Assembly: GCA_009746045.1 (NCBI GenBank)
Contig: RPFO01000406.1
Location: forward strand, 1,118,659-1,141,241
Source: Mesostigma viride
Taxonomy: Eukaryota; Streptophyta; Mesostigmatophyceae; Mesostigmatales; Mesostigmataceae
Length of the DNA stretch: 22,583 nt
Direction: 5' to 3'
Below are positions 1 through 10,396 of this stretch, piece by piece. Position 1 is the stretch's first letter, and every line of letters begins with the position of its first letter. The notes under the pieces are model-generated. The model was given only the letters and a program-made list of their open reading frames with translations, had not been told where the DNA came from and made no database searches. The translations under genes were made by a program, and so were the position numbers.

Positions 1-2
1 AG

Positions 3-104
3 GCGGCGCTGTCGCTGGTGGAGGCGCCCCTGTCATCCGGCGCCGACCCCAACCACCTGATCCAAGTGCTGGAAGACACACGCGCCAAGGTGGAGAGTTG
101 GTAG
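3..104 (+). CDS. 3' end of an unidentified coding region
   Basis: An open frame enters from the left edge and ends at TAG (102-104), giving 33 residues. It is GC-rich at third positions and ends in NHLIQVLEDTRAKVESW, a composition typical of real protein. It contains SSGADPN, which resembles the GADPN turn of ankyrin repeats, but one short motif is not proof. It could be the last exon of a host gene interrupted to the left of the large inverted-repeat element. The family is unknown and the evidence is frame quality only. Confidence 0.3.
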   Translation, partial: AALSLVEAPLSSGADPNHLIQVLEDTRAKVESW

Positions 105-363
105 CAAAGGCGCGGGCGATGAAGGGCTTCGAGGGCGCGCGTGACATGGCGGATCGAGCGGGCGAGATATGGCGGAGCCGGCTGGTGACAATGTGGGAGC
201 TTGAATGGCAATGGGCGAGAGGGGGGCCATCTCGTGGGGGAGGAGTCTGACGAGCAGGAGGGCGGATCGAGGGCGAAGAAGAGGGGGAGAAAGCGGGGAA
301 GGGGGAGGAGCAGAACAGCAAGGGGAGGGAGGAGGGGAGGAGGAGAGCTGGGGGAAGGAGAAG
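105..363. other. purine-rich left flank of the large element
   Basis: No convincing gene is seen here. From about 222 to 363 the plus strand is almost entirely G and A, a homopurine tract of roughly 140 bp that could form triplex DNA. The large inverted-repeat element begins right after it. Open frames across the tract are low-complexity Gly/Arg/Glu runs and are not called as genes. Confidence 0.6.
355..363. repeat. candidate left target-site duplication
   Basis: AAGGAGAAG abuts the left end of the element. AAGGGGGAG abuts the right end at 14688-14696, and the two match at 7 of 9 positions. Mutator-like and KDZ-type DNA transposons make 8-11 bp duplications, so the length fits. Both flanks are purine-rich, so chance similarity is quite possible. 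Confidence 0.35.
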
Positions 364-391
364 CCCCAAACACCCGTAGGTTTGGTAAATT
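364..391 (+). repeat. left terminal 28-bp inverted repeat
   Basis: This end is identical over 28 bp to the complement of the right end. It is the sharpest boundary of the element and the likeliest recognition site of whatever moves it. The identity stops abruptly at 392. Confidence 0.8.
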
Positions 392-404
392 TGCATTTAC
401 CAAA
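381..404. repeat. subterminal palindrome
   Basis: TTTGGTAAAT and ATTTACCAAA flank a TTGC loop, giving a perfect 10-bp stem that overlaps the inner part of the terminal repeat. The right end has only a shorter related palindrome, because its sequence diverges at this point. Confidence 0.6.
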
Positions 405-510
405 ACCAAATTTTTTGAGATATGCGTTTTTTGGTCTTCAATGACGCATATGGTTGGGAAAAACACCAAAACAATGTTCTGACAAAAAAATTTTCATGGC
501 TTGTGTCAGA

Positions 511-3342
511 AAATTGACGTGAAGGTGCTTTTCAGGGCATTTTGTGCCAAATATGACATGTCAATTTTTCCTGACTGCAGTTTTGCTCATAAATAGGCCC
601 CAATGTGGTGGTTAAGGTCTATCTAGTACCCCAAGAGGGATTGCAAAGTTGCACATTTTTTGGATACCTGCAGGGGTCCCAACGGTGACGTCAAGTAGCA
701 TAAAAAACGCGGTTTTGCTCGGTTTTAGCCTGTTTAGGCACCCTAGACCATGCAAATGAGATCAGATTGCAGCCAAACTTGGCAGCTGCCCTTGCCATGC
801 TGAACAAAGAACATGTGCAAAGTTGCACATTTTTTGGATGCCTGCAGGGCACCCTGGGTGACGTCAAATAGCATAAAAACCGCATTTTTGCTCGGTTTGA
901 GCTCATTTAGGCACCCTAGACCATGCAAATGAGATCAGATTGCAGCCAAACTTGGCAGCTGCCCTTGCCATGCTGAACAAAGAACATGTGCAAAGTTGCA
1001 CATTTTTGGATGCCTGCAGGGCACCCTGGGTGACGTCAAATAGCATAAAAAACGCATTTTTGCTCGGTTTCAGCCCATTTAGGCACCCTAGACCATGCAA
1101 ATGAGCTCAGATTGCACCAAACTTGGCAGCTGCTCTTGACATGCTGAAACACGAACATGTGCAAAGTTGCACATGTTTTGGATACCTGCAGGGCACCCTG
1201 GGTGACGCCAAGTAGCATAAAATTAATTGACGCGAAGGCGCAAATACGACATGTCAATTTTTCCTGACTGCAGTTTTGCTCTAAACATGGCCCATATGTG
1301 GTGGTTAAGGTCTATCTAGTACCCCAAGAGGGATTGCAAAGTTGCGCATTTTTTGGATACCTGCAGGGGTCCCAACGGTGACGTCAAGTAGCATAAAAAC
1401 CGCATTTTTGCTCGGTTTTAGCCTGTTTAGGCACCCTAGACCATGCAAATGAGATCAGATTGCAGCCAAACTTGGCAGCTGCCCTTGCCATGCTGAACAA
1501 AGAACATGTGCAAAGTTGCACATTTTTTGGATGCCTGCAGGGCACCCTGGGTGACGTCAAATAGCATAAAAACCGCATTTTTGCTCGGTTTTAGCCATTT
1601 AGGCACCCTAGACCATGCAAGTGAGCTCAGATTGCAGCCAAACTTGGCAGCTGCCCTTGCCATGCTGAACAAAGAACATGCGCAAAGTTGCACATTTTTT
1701 GGATGCCTGCAGGGCACCCTGGGTGACGTCAAATAGCATAAAAAACGCATTTTTGCTCGGTTTCAGCCCATTTAGGCACCCTAGACCATGCAAATGATCT
1801 CAGATTGCATCCAAACTTGGCAGCTGCTCTTGACATGCTGAAACACGAACATGTGCAAAGTTGCACATGTTTTGGATGCCTGCAGGGCACCCTGGGTGAC
1901 GCCAAGTAGCATAAAATTAATTGACGCGAAGGCGCAAATACGACATGTCAATTTTTCCTGACTGCAGATTTGCTCATACATAGGCCCAATGTGGTGGTTA
2001 AGGTCTATCTAGTACCCCAAGAGGGATTGCAAAGTTGCACATTTTTTGGATACCTGCAGGGGTCCCAACGGTGACGTCAAGTAGCATAAAAACCGCGATG
2101 TGGCACGATTTTAGCCTGTTTAGGCACCCTAGACCATGCAAATGAGATCAGATTGCAGCCAAACTTGGCAGCTGCCCTTGCCATGCTGAACAAAGAACAT
2201 GTGCAAAGTTGCACATTTTTTGGATGCCTGCAGGGCACCCTGGGTGACGTCAAGTAGCATAAAAACCGCATTTTTGCTCGGTTTTAGCCTGTTTAGGCAC
2301 CCTAGACCATGCAAATGAGCCAGATTGCAGCCAAACTTGGCAGCTGCCCTTGCCATGCTGAACAAAGAACATGCGCAAAGTTGCACATTTTTTGGATGCC
2401 TGCAGGGCACCCTGGGTGACGTCAAATAGCATAAAAAACGCATTTTTGCTCGGTTTCAGCCCATTTAGGCTCCCTAGACCATGCAAATGAGCTCAGATTG
2501 CAACCAAACTTGGCAGCTGCTCTTGACATGCTGAAACACGAACATGTGCAAAGTTGCACATGTTTTGGATACCTGCAGGGCACCCTGGGTGGCGCCAAGT
2601 AGCATAAAATTAATTGACGCGAAGGCGCAAATACGACATGTCAATTTTTCCTGGCTGCAGTTTTGCTCTAAACATGGCCCATATGTGGTGGTTAAGGTCT
2701 ATCTAGTACCCCAAGAGGGATTGCAAAGTTGCACATTTTTTGGATACCTGCAGGGGTCCCGACGGTGACGTCAAGTAGCATAAAAACCGCGATGTGGCAC
2801 GATTTTAGCCTGTTTAGGCACCCTAGACCATGCAAATGAGATCAGATTGCAGCCAAACTTGGCAGCTGCCCTTGCCATGCTGAACAAAGAACATGTGCAA
2901 AGTTGCACATTTTTTGGATGCCTGCAGGGCACCCTGGGTGACGTCAAATAGCATAAAAACCGCATTTTTGCTCGGTTTTAGCCTGTTTAGGCACCCTAGA
3001 CCATGCAAGTGAGCTCAGATTGCAGCCAAACTTGGCAGCTGCCCTTGCCATGCTGAACAAAGAACATGTGCAAAGTTGCACATTTTTTGGATGCCTGCAG
3101 GGCACCCTGGGTGACGTCAAATAGCATAAAAAACGCATTTTTGCTCGGTTTTAGCCTGTTTAGGCACCCTAGACCATGCAAATGAGCTCCTGAAGATTGC
3201 AGCCAAACTTGGCAGCTGCCCTTGGTATGCTGCAAAAAGCACATTTGCAACGTTTCACATTTTTGGATACCTGCAGGGCACCCTGGCTGATGCCAAGTAG
3301 CATAAGATTATTTGACGTGAAAGCGCGAATACGTCATTTCAA
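511..3342 (+). repeat. left arm: 173-bp satellite in 693-bp higher-order repeat
   Basis: The marker CCCTAGACC recurs at 741, 914, 1086, 1434, 1606, 1779, 2127, 2300, 2472, 2821, 2994 and 3167. Three steps of about 173 bp alternate with one of about 348 bp, so the superunit is 693-694 bp and occurs four times. The 348-bp step contains a variant segment with TTAATTGACGCGAAGGCGC and the block GTACCCCAAGAGGGATTGC. Most monomers carry CTGCAG, TGACGTCA, ATGCAAAT and the palindrome TGTGCAA-AG-TTGCACA. The last copy (3190-3342) is more diverged. Short open frames across the arm (proteins with CYLTSPRVPCRHPKNVQLC) repeat with the satellite and are not genes. Confidence 0.9.
1154..1177. repeat. 24-bp palindrome in the long variant monomer
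   Basis: AACATGTGCAA-AG-TTGCACATGTT is a perfect 11-bp stem with a 2-bp centre. It recurs in the other left-arm copies of this variant, and shorter 7-bp versions occur in the ordinary monomers. Such regularly spaced palindromes could be protein-binding sites, but no binding protein is known. Confidence 0.7.
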
Positions 3343-4271
<929 letters not shown>

Positions 4272-5554
4272 CCGTGGGGAGGCCTGCCTCTGTTAGTACT
4301 TAGTCTACGCATTACCCAATCGAGCATATGTGCTCGCATGAGTGAGTCTCACACAGCTGGATGGCCGCTACAGTTGTGGATAGGGATTGGTGTGCCTCAC
4401 ACAACGATAAATCTATAGATAGGCCCTAGTAAGATGTTGCAATGTACTATCACCTAAAAATGCTTCCCCACATCAATTAACATGTTCATCATTGCAAATA
4501 AAGCGAATTTCTTCCTGCCACTGTGGTAAGCAACGGACTGTGGTAACGGCCACTCGGCCAGCCCAATGCTTAACCAAAAGTACGCCAAGAAAGTGCAGGG
4601 CTAAGTTTGATTTCCTCCTCAGGGTCCACGCCTGGTCATGCTGCATGCGCACTGAAGCCCATATTTTTTAACAGCTTCAGCCTCGAAAACACCCGCCCTT
4701 CTTACCTTTTGATTGCCTCGATCGCGTGTCACAATAGGACAACTGGTCATCACCGCCATCGGGGTCAAGGTTCGACCACTTCCGGTCCAGTCTGCAATCC
4801 CATTGCCCGAAACTTCATTTCACCAGGAATAGGTTCCGCGACTGCACATTTCCAATGGATGGTGCCGAGAATGCCAACATAGCCGAGCTCGTGAGCATCA
4901 CCAGCAGCTTGCAGTATTCAGCTGCTCAAGTTCGATTCATCAAGGGCCTGCACGAGTTGCAAAATTGATCAGCAGCCAGTCCTCGTGCTCGCACGGGAAA
5001 AAAAGAATTTCCCCTTGAGAAAATGCCAAAACATTCATTATTATTATAACAGCAGATCTGTAAATATACTCGAACTCTCGGTTGGTCAGCGCGCTACCTT
5101 TCACCGTACTTCCGCGGTGTGGTATTAGCCAAGCCAGCAACCGGACTTTCTCCCGTCATGCAGTGTCTCTAGATGTTTAATAGCAACATTCCAGGACGCA
5201 AGAGAACCCATTACCCCAGGACCTCCGAAGTATGTCATTCTGCCAGCTGCCTATAAATAAAACCTCTTCGAAACGACTGAGCAACGAAAACTAAACCGTT
5301 GACCAATGACCAAATCAGCATTACTCATTGATGGCAAATAAAATAGACATGGTTTGAGCCGGAATGGGTAGTCCTCTGCCGAATTCGCATGTTGCCGTCT
5401 ATACGACTATACAGATTCATAGCATTTCGAAGAACAATCCTTCGACGTTGCTTGGCAGTTGGCTGCTTGTGAAATGGCGGCTTTTGGGCAGGGGCCACTG
5501 CGACCACGTGCATGTCCTGTCCAGTTTACTGTGTCCTCGTGTCGCATCACGAGT
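4272..5554. other. unassigned core sequence
   Basis: About 1.3 kb of mixed-composition sequence without a recognisable gene or repeat array. A perfect palindrome CGAGCA-TATG-TGCTCG lies near 4320. Several short open frames exist on both strands, but none shows a family motif. One small frame is listed separately at 4855-4968. Confidence 0.5.
4855..4968 (+). CDS. possible 37-residue small ORF
   Basis: A frame from ATG to TGA encodes 37 residues beginning MDGAENANIAELVSITSS and ending VRFIKGLHELQN. The composition is balanced and helix-friendly, unlike the low-complexity frames around it, so it could be a first exon or the start of a decayed gene. No homology is recognised and no splice site was identified with confidence. 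Chance is a real alternative at this length. Confidence 0.15.
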   Translation: MDGAENANIAELVSITSSLQYSAAQVRFIKGLHELQN

Positions 5555-5863
5555 CTGTCAATTATTTGTTTGTACAGTCTGTCATTATTAGGTATCGTAC
5601 AATGCTGGCTATATTTTGTCTCGACTCACCAGGCCGAGGCCTGGCCTCTTCCTCGTCCGACCTGTCAATTATGTCAATCAAGTAACGTGCGTGTTTGCAA
5701 CTTGCCCGTTGAAACTCTACGGCGGAGCCAATTTTCGGAAGAACCTCACCCTTATGCTTGCAAATTCGGGACAAATTCGGTGGATGTATGTATGTATGGA
5801 TGGATGGATTGACGGATTTTCATCCCCTATTCCTATGTTTTCTCACGTGTACGGCCTTATAAG
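5555..5863 (+). repeat. mosaic of segments shared with 9461-9814
   Basis: Three kinds of segment recur at the second locus. TGTCAATTATTTGTTTG at 5556-5572 and TGTCAATTATGTCAAT near 5659 match the 9-mer arms of the MITE-like element. The 25 bp at 5721-5745 (GGCGGAGCCAATTTTCGG...) are the exact reverse complement of 9527-9551. The 41 bp at 5823-5863 (TCCCCTATTCCTATG...CTTATAAG) are identical to 9461-9501 in direct orientation. A short TGTA/TGGA microsatellite lies near 5783-5812. The mix of orientations suggests rearranged copies of one mobile sequence. Confidence 0.65.
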
Positions 5864-6683
5864 CCGTTGTAGATTTAGGTATTGTAGTATCATGCTTAAC
5901 TGCTTTACGTATTGGGTGCCTAGTGAAATCAGTTTGCTGTTCGTGGAAGGCTTGGGGTGTGGCCAACGAGCTTCTGCTGTCGCCACATCATATTGGAAAG
6001 AACGCTGGATTTTTTGCCACGGGACGTAACCGGCGATGCCGATGGTGAGGCGTTTGTTTCGATGACCGGGGTAGTACCTGCTCTCTTTCTGATGCATTTT
6101 CATGGTTGCGTTCTTTCCATTTCGCCGAATCCACCTAGTCGCAGCAAAGACATAGCGTAGCAAGGGTTTTTAAAAACGCAGATTAGCCGTGCAGGACGCC
6201 ATCTTCATGGTCCTTCGCATGTCCTGTGTGAACGTCCGTTGCCCAAGGATCTGTGATGCTTTTTTCTGGAATATACTGGGCGGTGAAAGCCCCTCTGGAT
6301 GCTTGCCTGGTCACGGGTTTGGGGCGTCATTTACTGCTGTACTGGCTGACATTCATGGTGCTTTCTGCGTAAGCTGACTTGCTTCGCACGTGGATTTTGA
6401 CTGGACTGAAGAGCGCGTCTGGTAGCATGTTTACGTGGTGTATAAGGTGATCAATCAACCATTTGTTTATAGAAGGTGTGACAGTAGAAGGTGTGTTATA
6501 TATTTCTTCATCAAGCATGTCAAAAGTAATCTCCACTCGCTTACAACCTGAATTTTGCTTTGCTGGGTCTGCTGTGTTTGTGTCTCACTGTGCAGGCTAT
6601 CCCCTTGGTTGATCAACCAGGTGATTTTTGGTGGCAGCGGGGCCATATACTCTTCTTGGCGTTTTTCATCCATGGCATGTCAA
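5864..6683. other. unassigned core sequence with a palindrome
   Basis: No gene could be supported in this stretch. The only clear structure is the 14-bp perfect palindrome TGGTTGATCAACCA at 6606-6619. The open frame that begins at 6628 runs into the minisatellite and is produced by it. Confidence 0.5.
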
Positions 6684-8421
6684 CCAACGCATGCATGCCA
6701 GCCCCTCCCACACCCACGCACACATGTTAGCTATACCCCACAAACCCACGCATGGATTCCAGCCACCCCCCACATGCCCGCATGCATGCCAGCCACCCCA
6801 CCAATCCACGCACGCATGCCAGCCACCCCCACACCCACGCACGCATGCCAGCCACCCCACAACCCACTTATGCATTCCAGCAACCCCCACAGCCACTTAC
6901 GCATGCCAGCCACCCCCCACCCCCACGCACGCATGGCAGCCACCCCACGAACCCACGCACGCGTGCCAGCCCCCCCTTAAAACCACGCATGCATGGCAGC
7001 TCCCCACCACACCCACGCATGCATGCCACTCCCCCCGCCAACCACCCACGCATGCCAGCCCCCCGACACACGCATGGCAGCCCCCCCCACACCCACGCAC
7101 GCATGCCAGCCCTACCCCACATGCAGGCATGCATGCCAGCCACCCCCCACACCCACGCATGCATGCCAGCCCCTCCCACACCCACGCCCGCATGCCAGCT
7201 ACCCCACAAACCCACACATGCATGCCAGCGACCCCCCACATGCACGCATGCATGCCAGCCACCCCACCAACCCACGCACGCATGCCAGCCCATCACAAAC
7301 CCACTTATGCATGCCAGCCACCCCCCACACCCACGTACGCATGCCAGCCACCCCACACACCCACGCACGCATGGCAGCCACCCCACCAACCCACACACGC
7401 GTGCCAGCCCCCCCCTAACCCCACGCATGCATGGCAGCCCCCCACCACACCCACGCATGCATGCCACTCCCCCCCACACCCACGCACGCATGCGAGCCCC
7501 CCCACACACCCACGCACGCATGCGAGCCCCCCCCACACCCACGCACGCATGCCAGCCCCACCCCACATGCAGGCATGCATGCCAGCCACCCCCCACACCC
7601 ACGCATGCATGCCAGCCCCTCCCACACCCACGCCTGCATGCCAGCTACCCCACAAACCCACGCATGCATGCCAGCGACCCCCCACATGCACGCATGCATG
7701 CCAGCCACCCCACCAACCCACGCACGCATGCCAGCCCATCACAAACCCACTTATGCATGCCAGCCACCCCCCACACCCACGTACGCATGCCAGCCACCCC
7801 ACACACCCACGCACGCATGGCAGCCACCCCACAACCCACACACGCGTGCCAGCCCCCCTAACCCCACGCATGCATGGCAGCCCCCCACCACACCCACGCA
7901 TGCATGCCACTCCCCCCCACACCCACGCACGCATGCGAGCCCCCCCCACACCCACGCACGCATGCGAGCCCCCCACACACCCACGCACGCATGCCAGCCC
8001 CACCCCACATGCAGGCATGCATGCCAGCCACCCCCCACACCCACGCATGCATGCCAGCCCCTCCCACACCCACGCCTGCATGCCAGCTACCCCACAAACC
8101 CACGCATGCATGCCAGCGACCCCCCACATGCACGCATGCATGCCAGCCACCCCACCAACCCACGCACGCATGCCAGCCCATCACAAACCCACTTATGCAT
8201 GCCAGCCACCCCCCACACCCACGTACGCATGCCAGCCACCCCACACACCCACGCACGCATGGCAGCCACCCCACGAACCCACACACGCGTGCCAGCCCCC
8301 CCCTAACCCCACGCATGCATGGCAGCCCCCCACCACACCCACGCATGCATGCCACTCCTCCCCCACACCCACGCACGCATGCGAGCCCCCCCCCACACCC
8401 ACGCACGCATGCGAGGCCGCC
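6684..8421 (+). repeat. C-rich minisatellite with higher-order repeat
   Basis: Monomers of about 30 bp follow the pattern CCCACGCATGCATGCCAGCC plus a C-rich spacer. Variants CCATCACAAACCCACTTATG occur at 7291, 7737 and 8179, spaced 446 and 442 bp apart, with a related copy near 6861. There are therefore about four higher-order units, each with about 15 monomers. The 30-bp period is a multiple of three and contains no stop codon, so frames of up to 602 residues (PTHACQPP repeats) stay open on both strands. They are not treated as genes. The alternating purine-pyrimidine CACGCACGCATGCATGC blocks could adopt Z-DNA, and the minus strand is G-rich. Confidence 0.95.
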
Positions 8422-8618
8422 CCCATGAAGTCATAGTGGGCACCACGGAGTCATGCTATGTTTTAATTTTTTCAATTTAATAATGGGAATGACGGATGGT
8501 GCATGTGTGAACAAAGGAATGAAAGGATTGCCACTCAATGAATATTAATTAATGATGAAAATGGGAGTTTGCATGGGAGTGTTTGGTCCTTATGGCTGGC
8601 TTGCAAAAAGCAGTACCC
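8422..8618. other. AT-rich spacer
   Basis: AT-rich sequence without a gene. AATGA flanks ATATTAATT near 8538-8557, a small structure resembling the tail insertion described at 8664-8689 but too short to judge. Confidence 0.4.
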
Positions 8619-8706
8619 AAATTTCGAAGTATTTGACAGCGAAATATCTGTAAAGTATATCGCATGGTATAATTAATTAATGAATGGTACGCTGAAATTC
8701 ATTGTG
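8619..8706 (+). repeat. direct repeat, first copy, with 20-bp insertion
   Basis: This segment matches 9073-9142 at most positions (GAAATATCT-TAAAGTAT-TCG-ATGGTA...GCTGAAATTCATTGTG). It differs by an extra 20 bp in which ATGGTA is duplicated (8664-8669 and 8684-8689) around a TTAA-rich filler. The other copy serves as the empty site. Confidence 0.7.
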
Positions 8707-9040
8707 CGGGCTCTCTCTGCATGTGATAAACAATTTTAGCTTTGAGGGCATGCAACAAGACATGCTAGCATTAAAATTAAATTAAATTATAACATGACTA
8801 GTTGGGAGATCATGTACGACATGTAGCATAATTACGTACATGGCCACAATTGTGCCAATCAGGGCCCTCCTGTAGGTAGACTGTGCTAGGCAATTACAAT
8901 TAGACAAATAAGGTCATTCAAAAAGGTTTAATTCTTCACCTACCTCCATCCTGATCCAGCAAGGGAATATGTTAGCCAGTGCTACATTCTGATCTCCCAA
9001 CGGAGTCATGTTATGATGCGAAATAGTTCAGGATAAAATT
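8707..9040. other. AT-rich spacer
   Basis: AT-rich sequence containing an ATTAAATTAAATTA tract near 8775. No gene, RNA gene or array is recognised. Confidence 0.4.
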
Positions 9041-9221
9041 TGTCAGAATTTCACTGGCGATACGAACGTAACGAAATTTCCAAGTATCCGACGCCGAAAT
9101 ATCTCTAAAGTATGTCGAATGGTATGCTGAAATTCATTGTGGTTCTGTCCGAGCTGACAAATTTGTCAGAAATTTCATTTTCGATACGAACGTGACGAAA
9201 TTTCCAAGTACCTCACGCTCG
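9041..9221 (+). repeat. tandem pair of ~125-bp units
   Basis: GTCAGAATTTCACTGGCGATACGAACGTAACG at 9041 onward is repeated with few changes at 9166-9211. Each copy leads into ACGAAATTTCCAAGTA. The second copy of the 8619 repeat (9073-9142) lies inside the first unit. The array breaks off at the GC-rich block near 9222. Confidence 0.6.
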
Positions 9222-9417
9222 GAGAGCTTCCACGGTGTTCACGGGGAAGGGTCCGTTGCGCGTGGCGCACGGCGGCGGTTCGTCCCGGTCGGAATCGTCC
9301 GCTCGCGCGTCCTCCGTGGAAGGGTCTTGGCGCGTCGCGCGGGCCGGTGCGGTTGGCGCCCAGAAGGTCGACTATCGGCCTCTGGGCCGCTAGCGGCGAG
9401 TCACGTCCTCTCAAGTC
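9222..9417. other. GC-rich block
   Basis: About 200 bp of strongly GC-rich sequence in an otherwise AT-rich stretch. Frames are open on both strands (about 90-100 residues) but are Arg/Gly-rich and show no family motif. Ribosomal RNA was considered but no recognisable core segment was found. The compositional jump suggests a separately acquired fragment. Confidence 0.4.
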
Positions 9418-9456
9418 GGGGAGGGGGGGCGATAGCCCCCCCTCCCCCACTTTTTT
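9418..9456 (+). other. perfect GC hairpin followed by T6
   Basis: GGGGAGGGGGGGC (9418-9430) and its exact complement (9435-9447) flank a GATA loop, and TTTTTT follows at 9451-9456. The shape is that of an intrinsic terminator, or of an RNA polymerase III stop after a hairpin. In a eukaryotic repeat core its role is unknown. Confidence 0.55.
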
Positions 9457-9460
9457 CTTG

Positions 9461-9551
9461 TCCCCTATTCCTATGTTTTCTCACGTGTACGGCCTTATAA
9501 GCTTCGCCAATTCTGGCGAACCTAACGGTTCTTCCGAAAATTGGCTCCGCC
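9461..9551 (+). repeat. second copy of mosaic segments, with hairpin
   Basis: 9461-9501 is identical to 5823-5863 over 41 bp, and 9527-9551 is the exact reverse complement of 5721-5745. Between them TTCGCCA-ATTC-TGGCGAA (9503-9520) forms a perfect 7-bp stem. No coding capacity is recognised. Confidence 0.65.
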
Positions 9552-9557
9552 AGATTA

Positions 9558-9814
9558 TGTCAATTATGTCAATTATGTCAATTATTTGTTTGCGTAAACT
9601 TTTGCTAGACTTTCAATATTAAAGTTTTATTTTCCAAGGAAAATCACTAAAATCTGCACTTTCTAAGGGCTTTGATACCAAGACCTAGTAATTTTGACTA
9701 TGTAGTTTTGACCATGCAACTACGTAAGATTCTAATACTTTACAAATGCTCCCAAACAAATAATTGACATAATTGACATAATTGACATAATTGACATAAT
9801 TGACATAATTGACA
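9558..9814. mobile_element. MITE-like 257-bp element with 9-mer arms
   Basis: The left arm is three copies of TGTCAATTA followed by TTTGTTTG (9558-9592). The right arm is the exact complement, CAAACAAA followed by six copies of TAATTGACA (9753-9814). The inner ~160 bp is AT-rich, with no gene and a small internal palindrome around AACTACGTA. The unequal copy number of the 9-mer shows that the arms can expand. It resembles a foldback MITE; no target duplication is obvious. Confidence 0.6.
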
Positions 9815-10396
9815 GGCTGGCCAACCAGGCGGTGCGTGCCAGCGTGCACGGGCACTGCGTCTTTTGGCACAAGGTGCCGGGGCTGGTGTGAATTATGCAG
9901 CCTGCAATACCATCCCAGCACTCGGGCAGCAATTTTCTCGCATAGCCGTCGTAAGTTAAAGGTGCTCTATAAGCGACACGCGAGGCTGAGCGAGAATGCT
10001 AGACATTCGATTAATATTGATGGCGGTTGCCTTGCTGACAGAAGGCGTACGATGCGCGCGATCGGTCGAATTCTCCGAATGGCCGCAGTCACCGAAACCT
10101 TGGGTGATAGCGGTCTTGCCGGCCGCTGTCGTCGCAGTATTTCTGTTGTGATCATAATACTTAATTAGGCCCCACCGTCTAGGTAATCTAGTCGCTCTAC
10201 ACGTAAGCCAGCCTTTATTTCAATGCACAAGGCAACACATTTCCATCACCATTCATCTTCATCATCCTGAACGACTCGAACACGCGGACAAGATAACGGC
10301 AGGCTCGAGCTACCATGGTCCGGATTCTCCCGATTTCTGGCCTGCGCTGGTTGTCTCCTTGATAATACTTAATATTGCTTTTGGTGGGATTTTGCG
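9815..10396. other. unassigned sequence upstream of the core gene
   Basis: No gene is supported. The sequence directly before 10397 has an in-frame TAA near 10370, so the downstream reading frame opens just after it. Any promoter of the core gene should lie here, but no motif stands out. Confidence 0.4.

Noticed and set aside
691-3250. Many 60-104 residue minus-strand frames with similar proteins
   Set aside because: They recur with the satellite period, overlap in several frames and appear again in the right arm, so they reflect repeat translation rather than a gene family.
6684-8421. CRISPR array
   Set aside because: Monomers are contiguous variants without distinct unique spacers, and the context is eukaryotic.
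6628-8436. 602-residue PTHACQPP frame
   Set aside because: It comes from the 30-bp minisatellite, which is open in several frames on both strands.
9222-9417. rRNA gene fragment
   Set aside because: The composition fits, but no recognisable conserved rRNA core sequence was found by eye.
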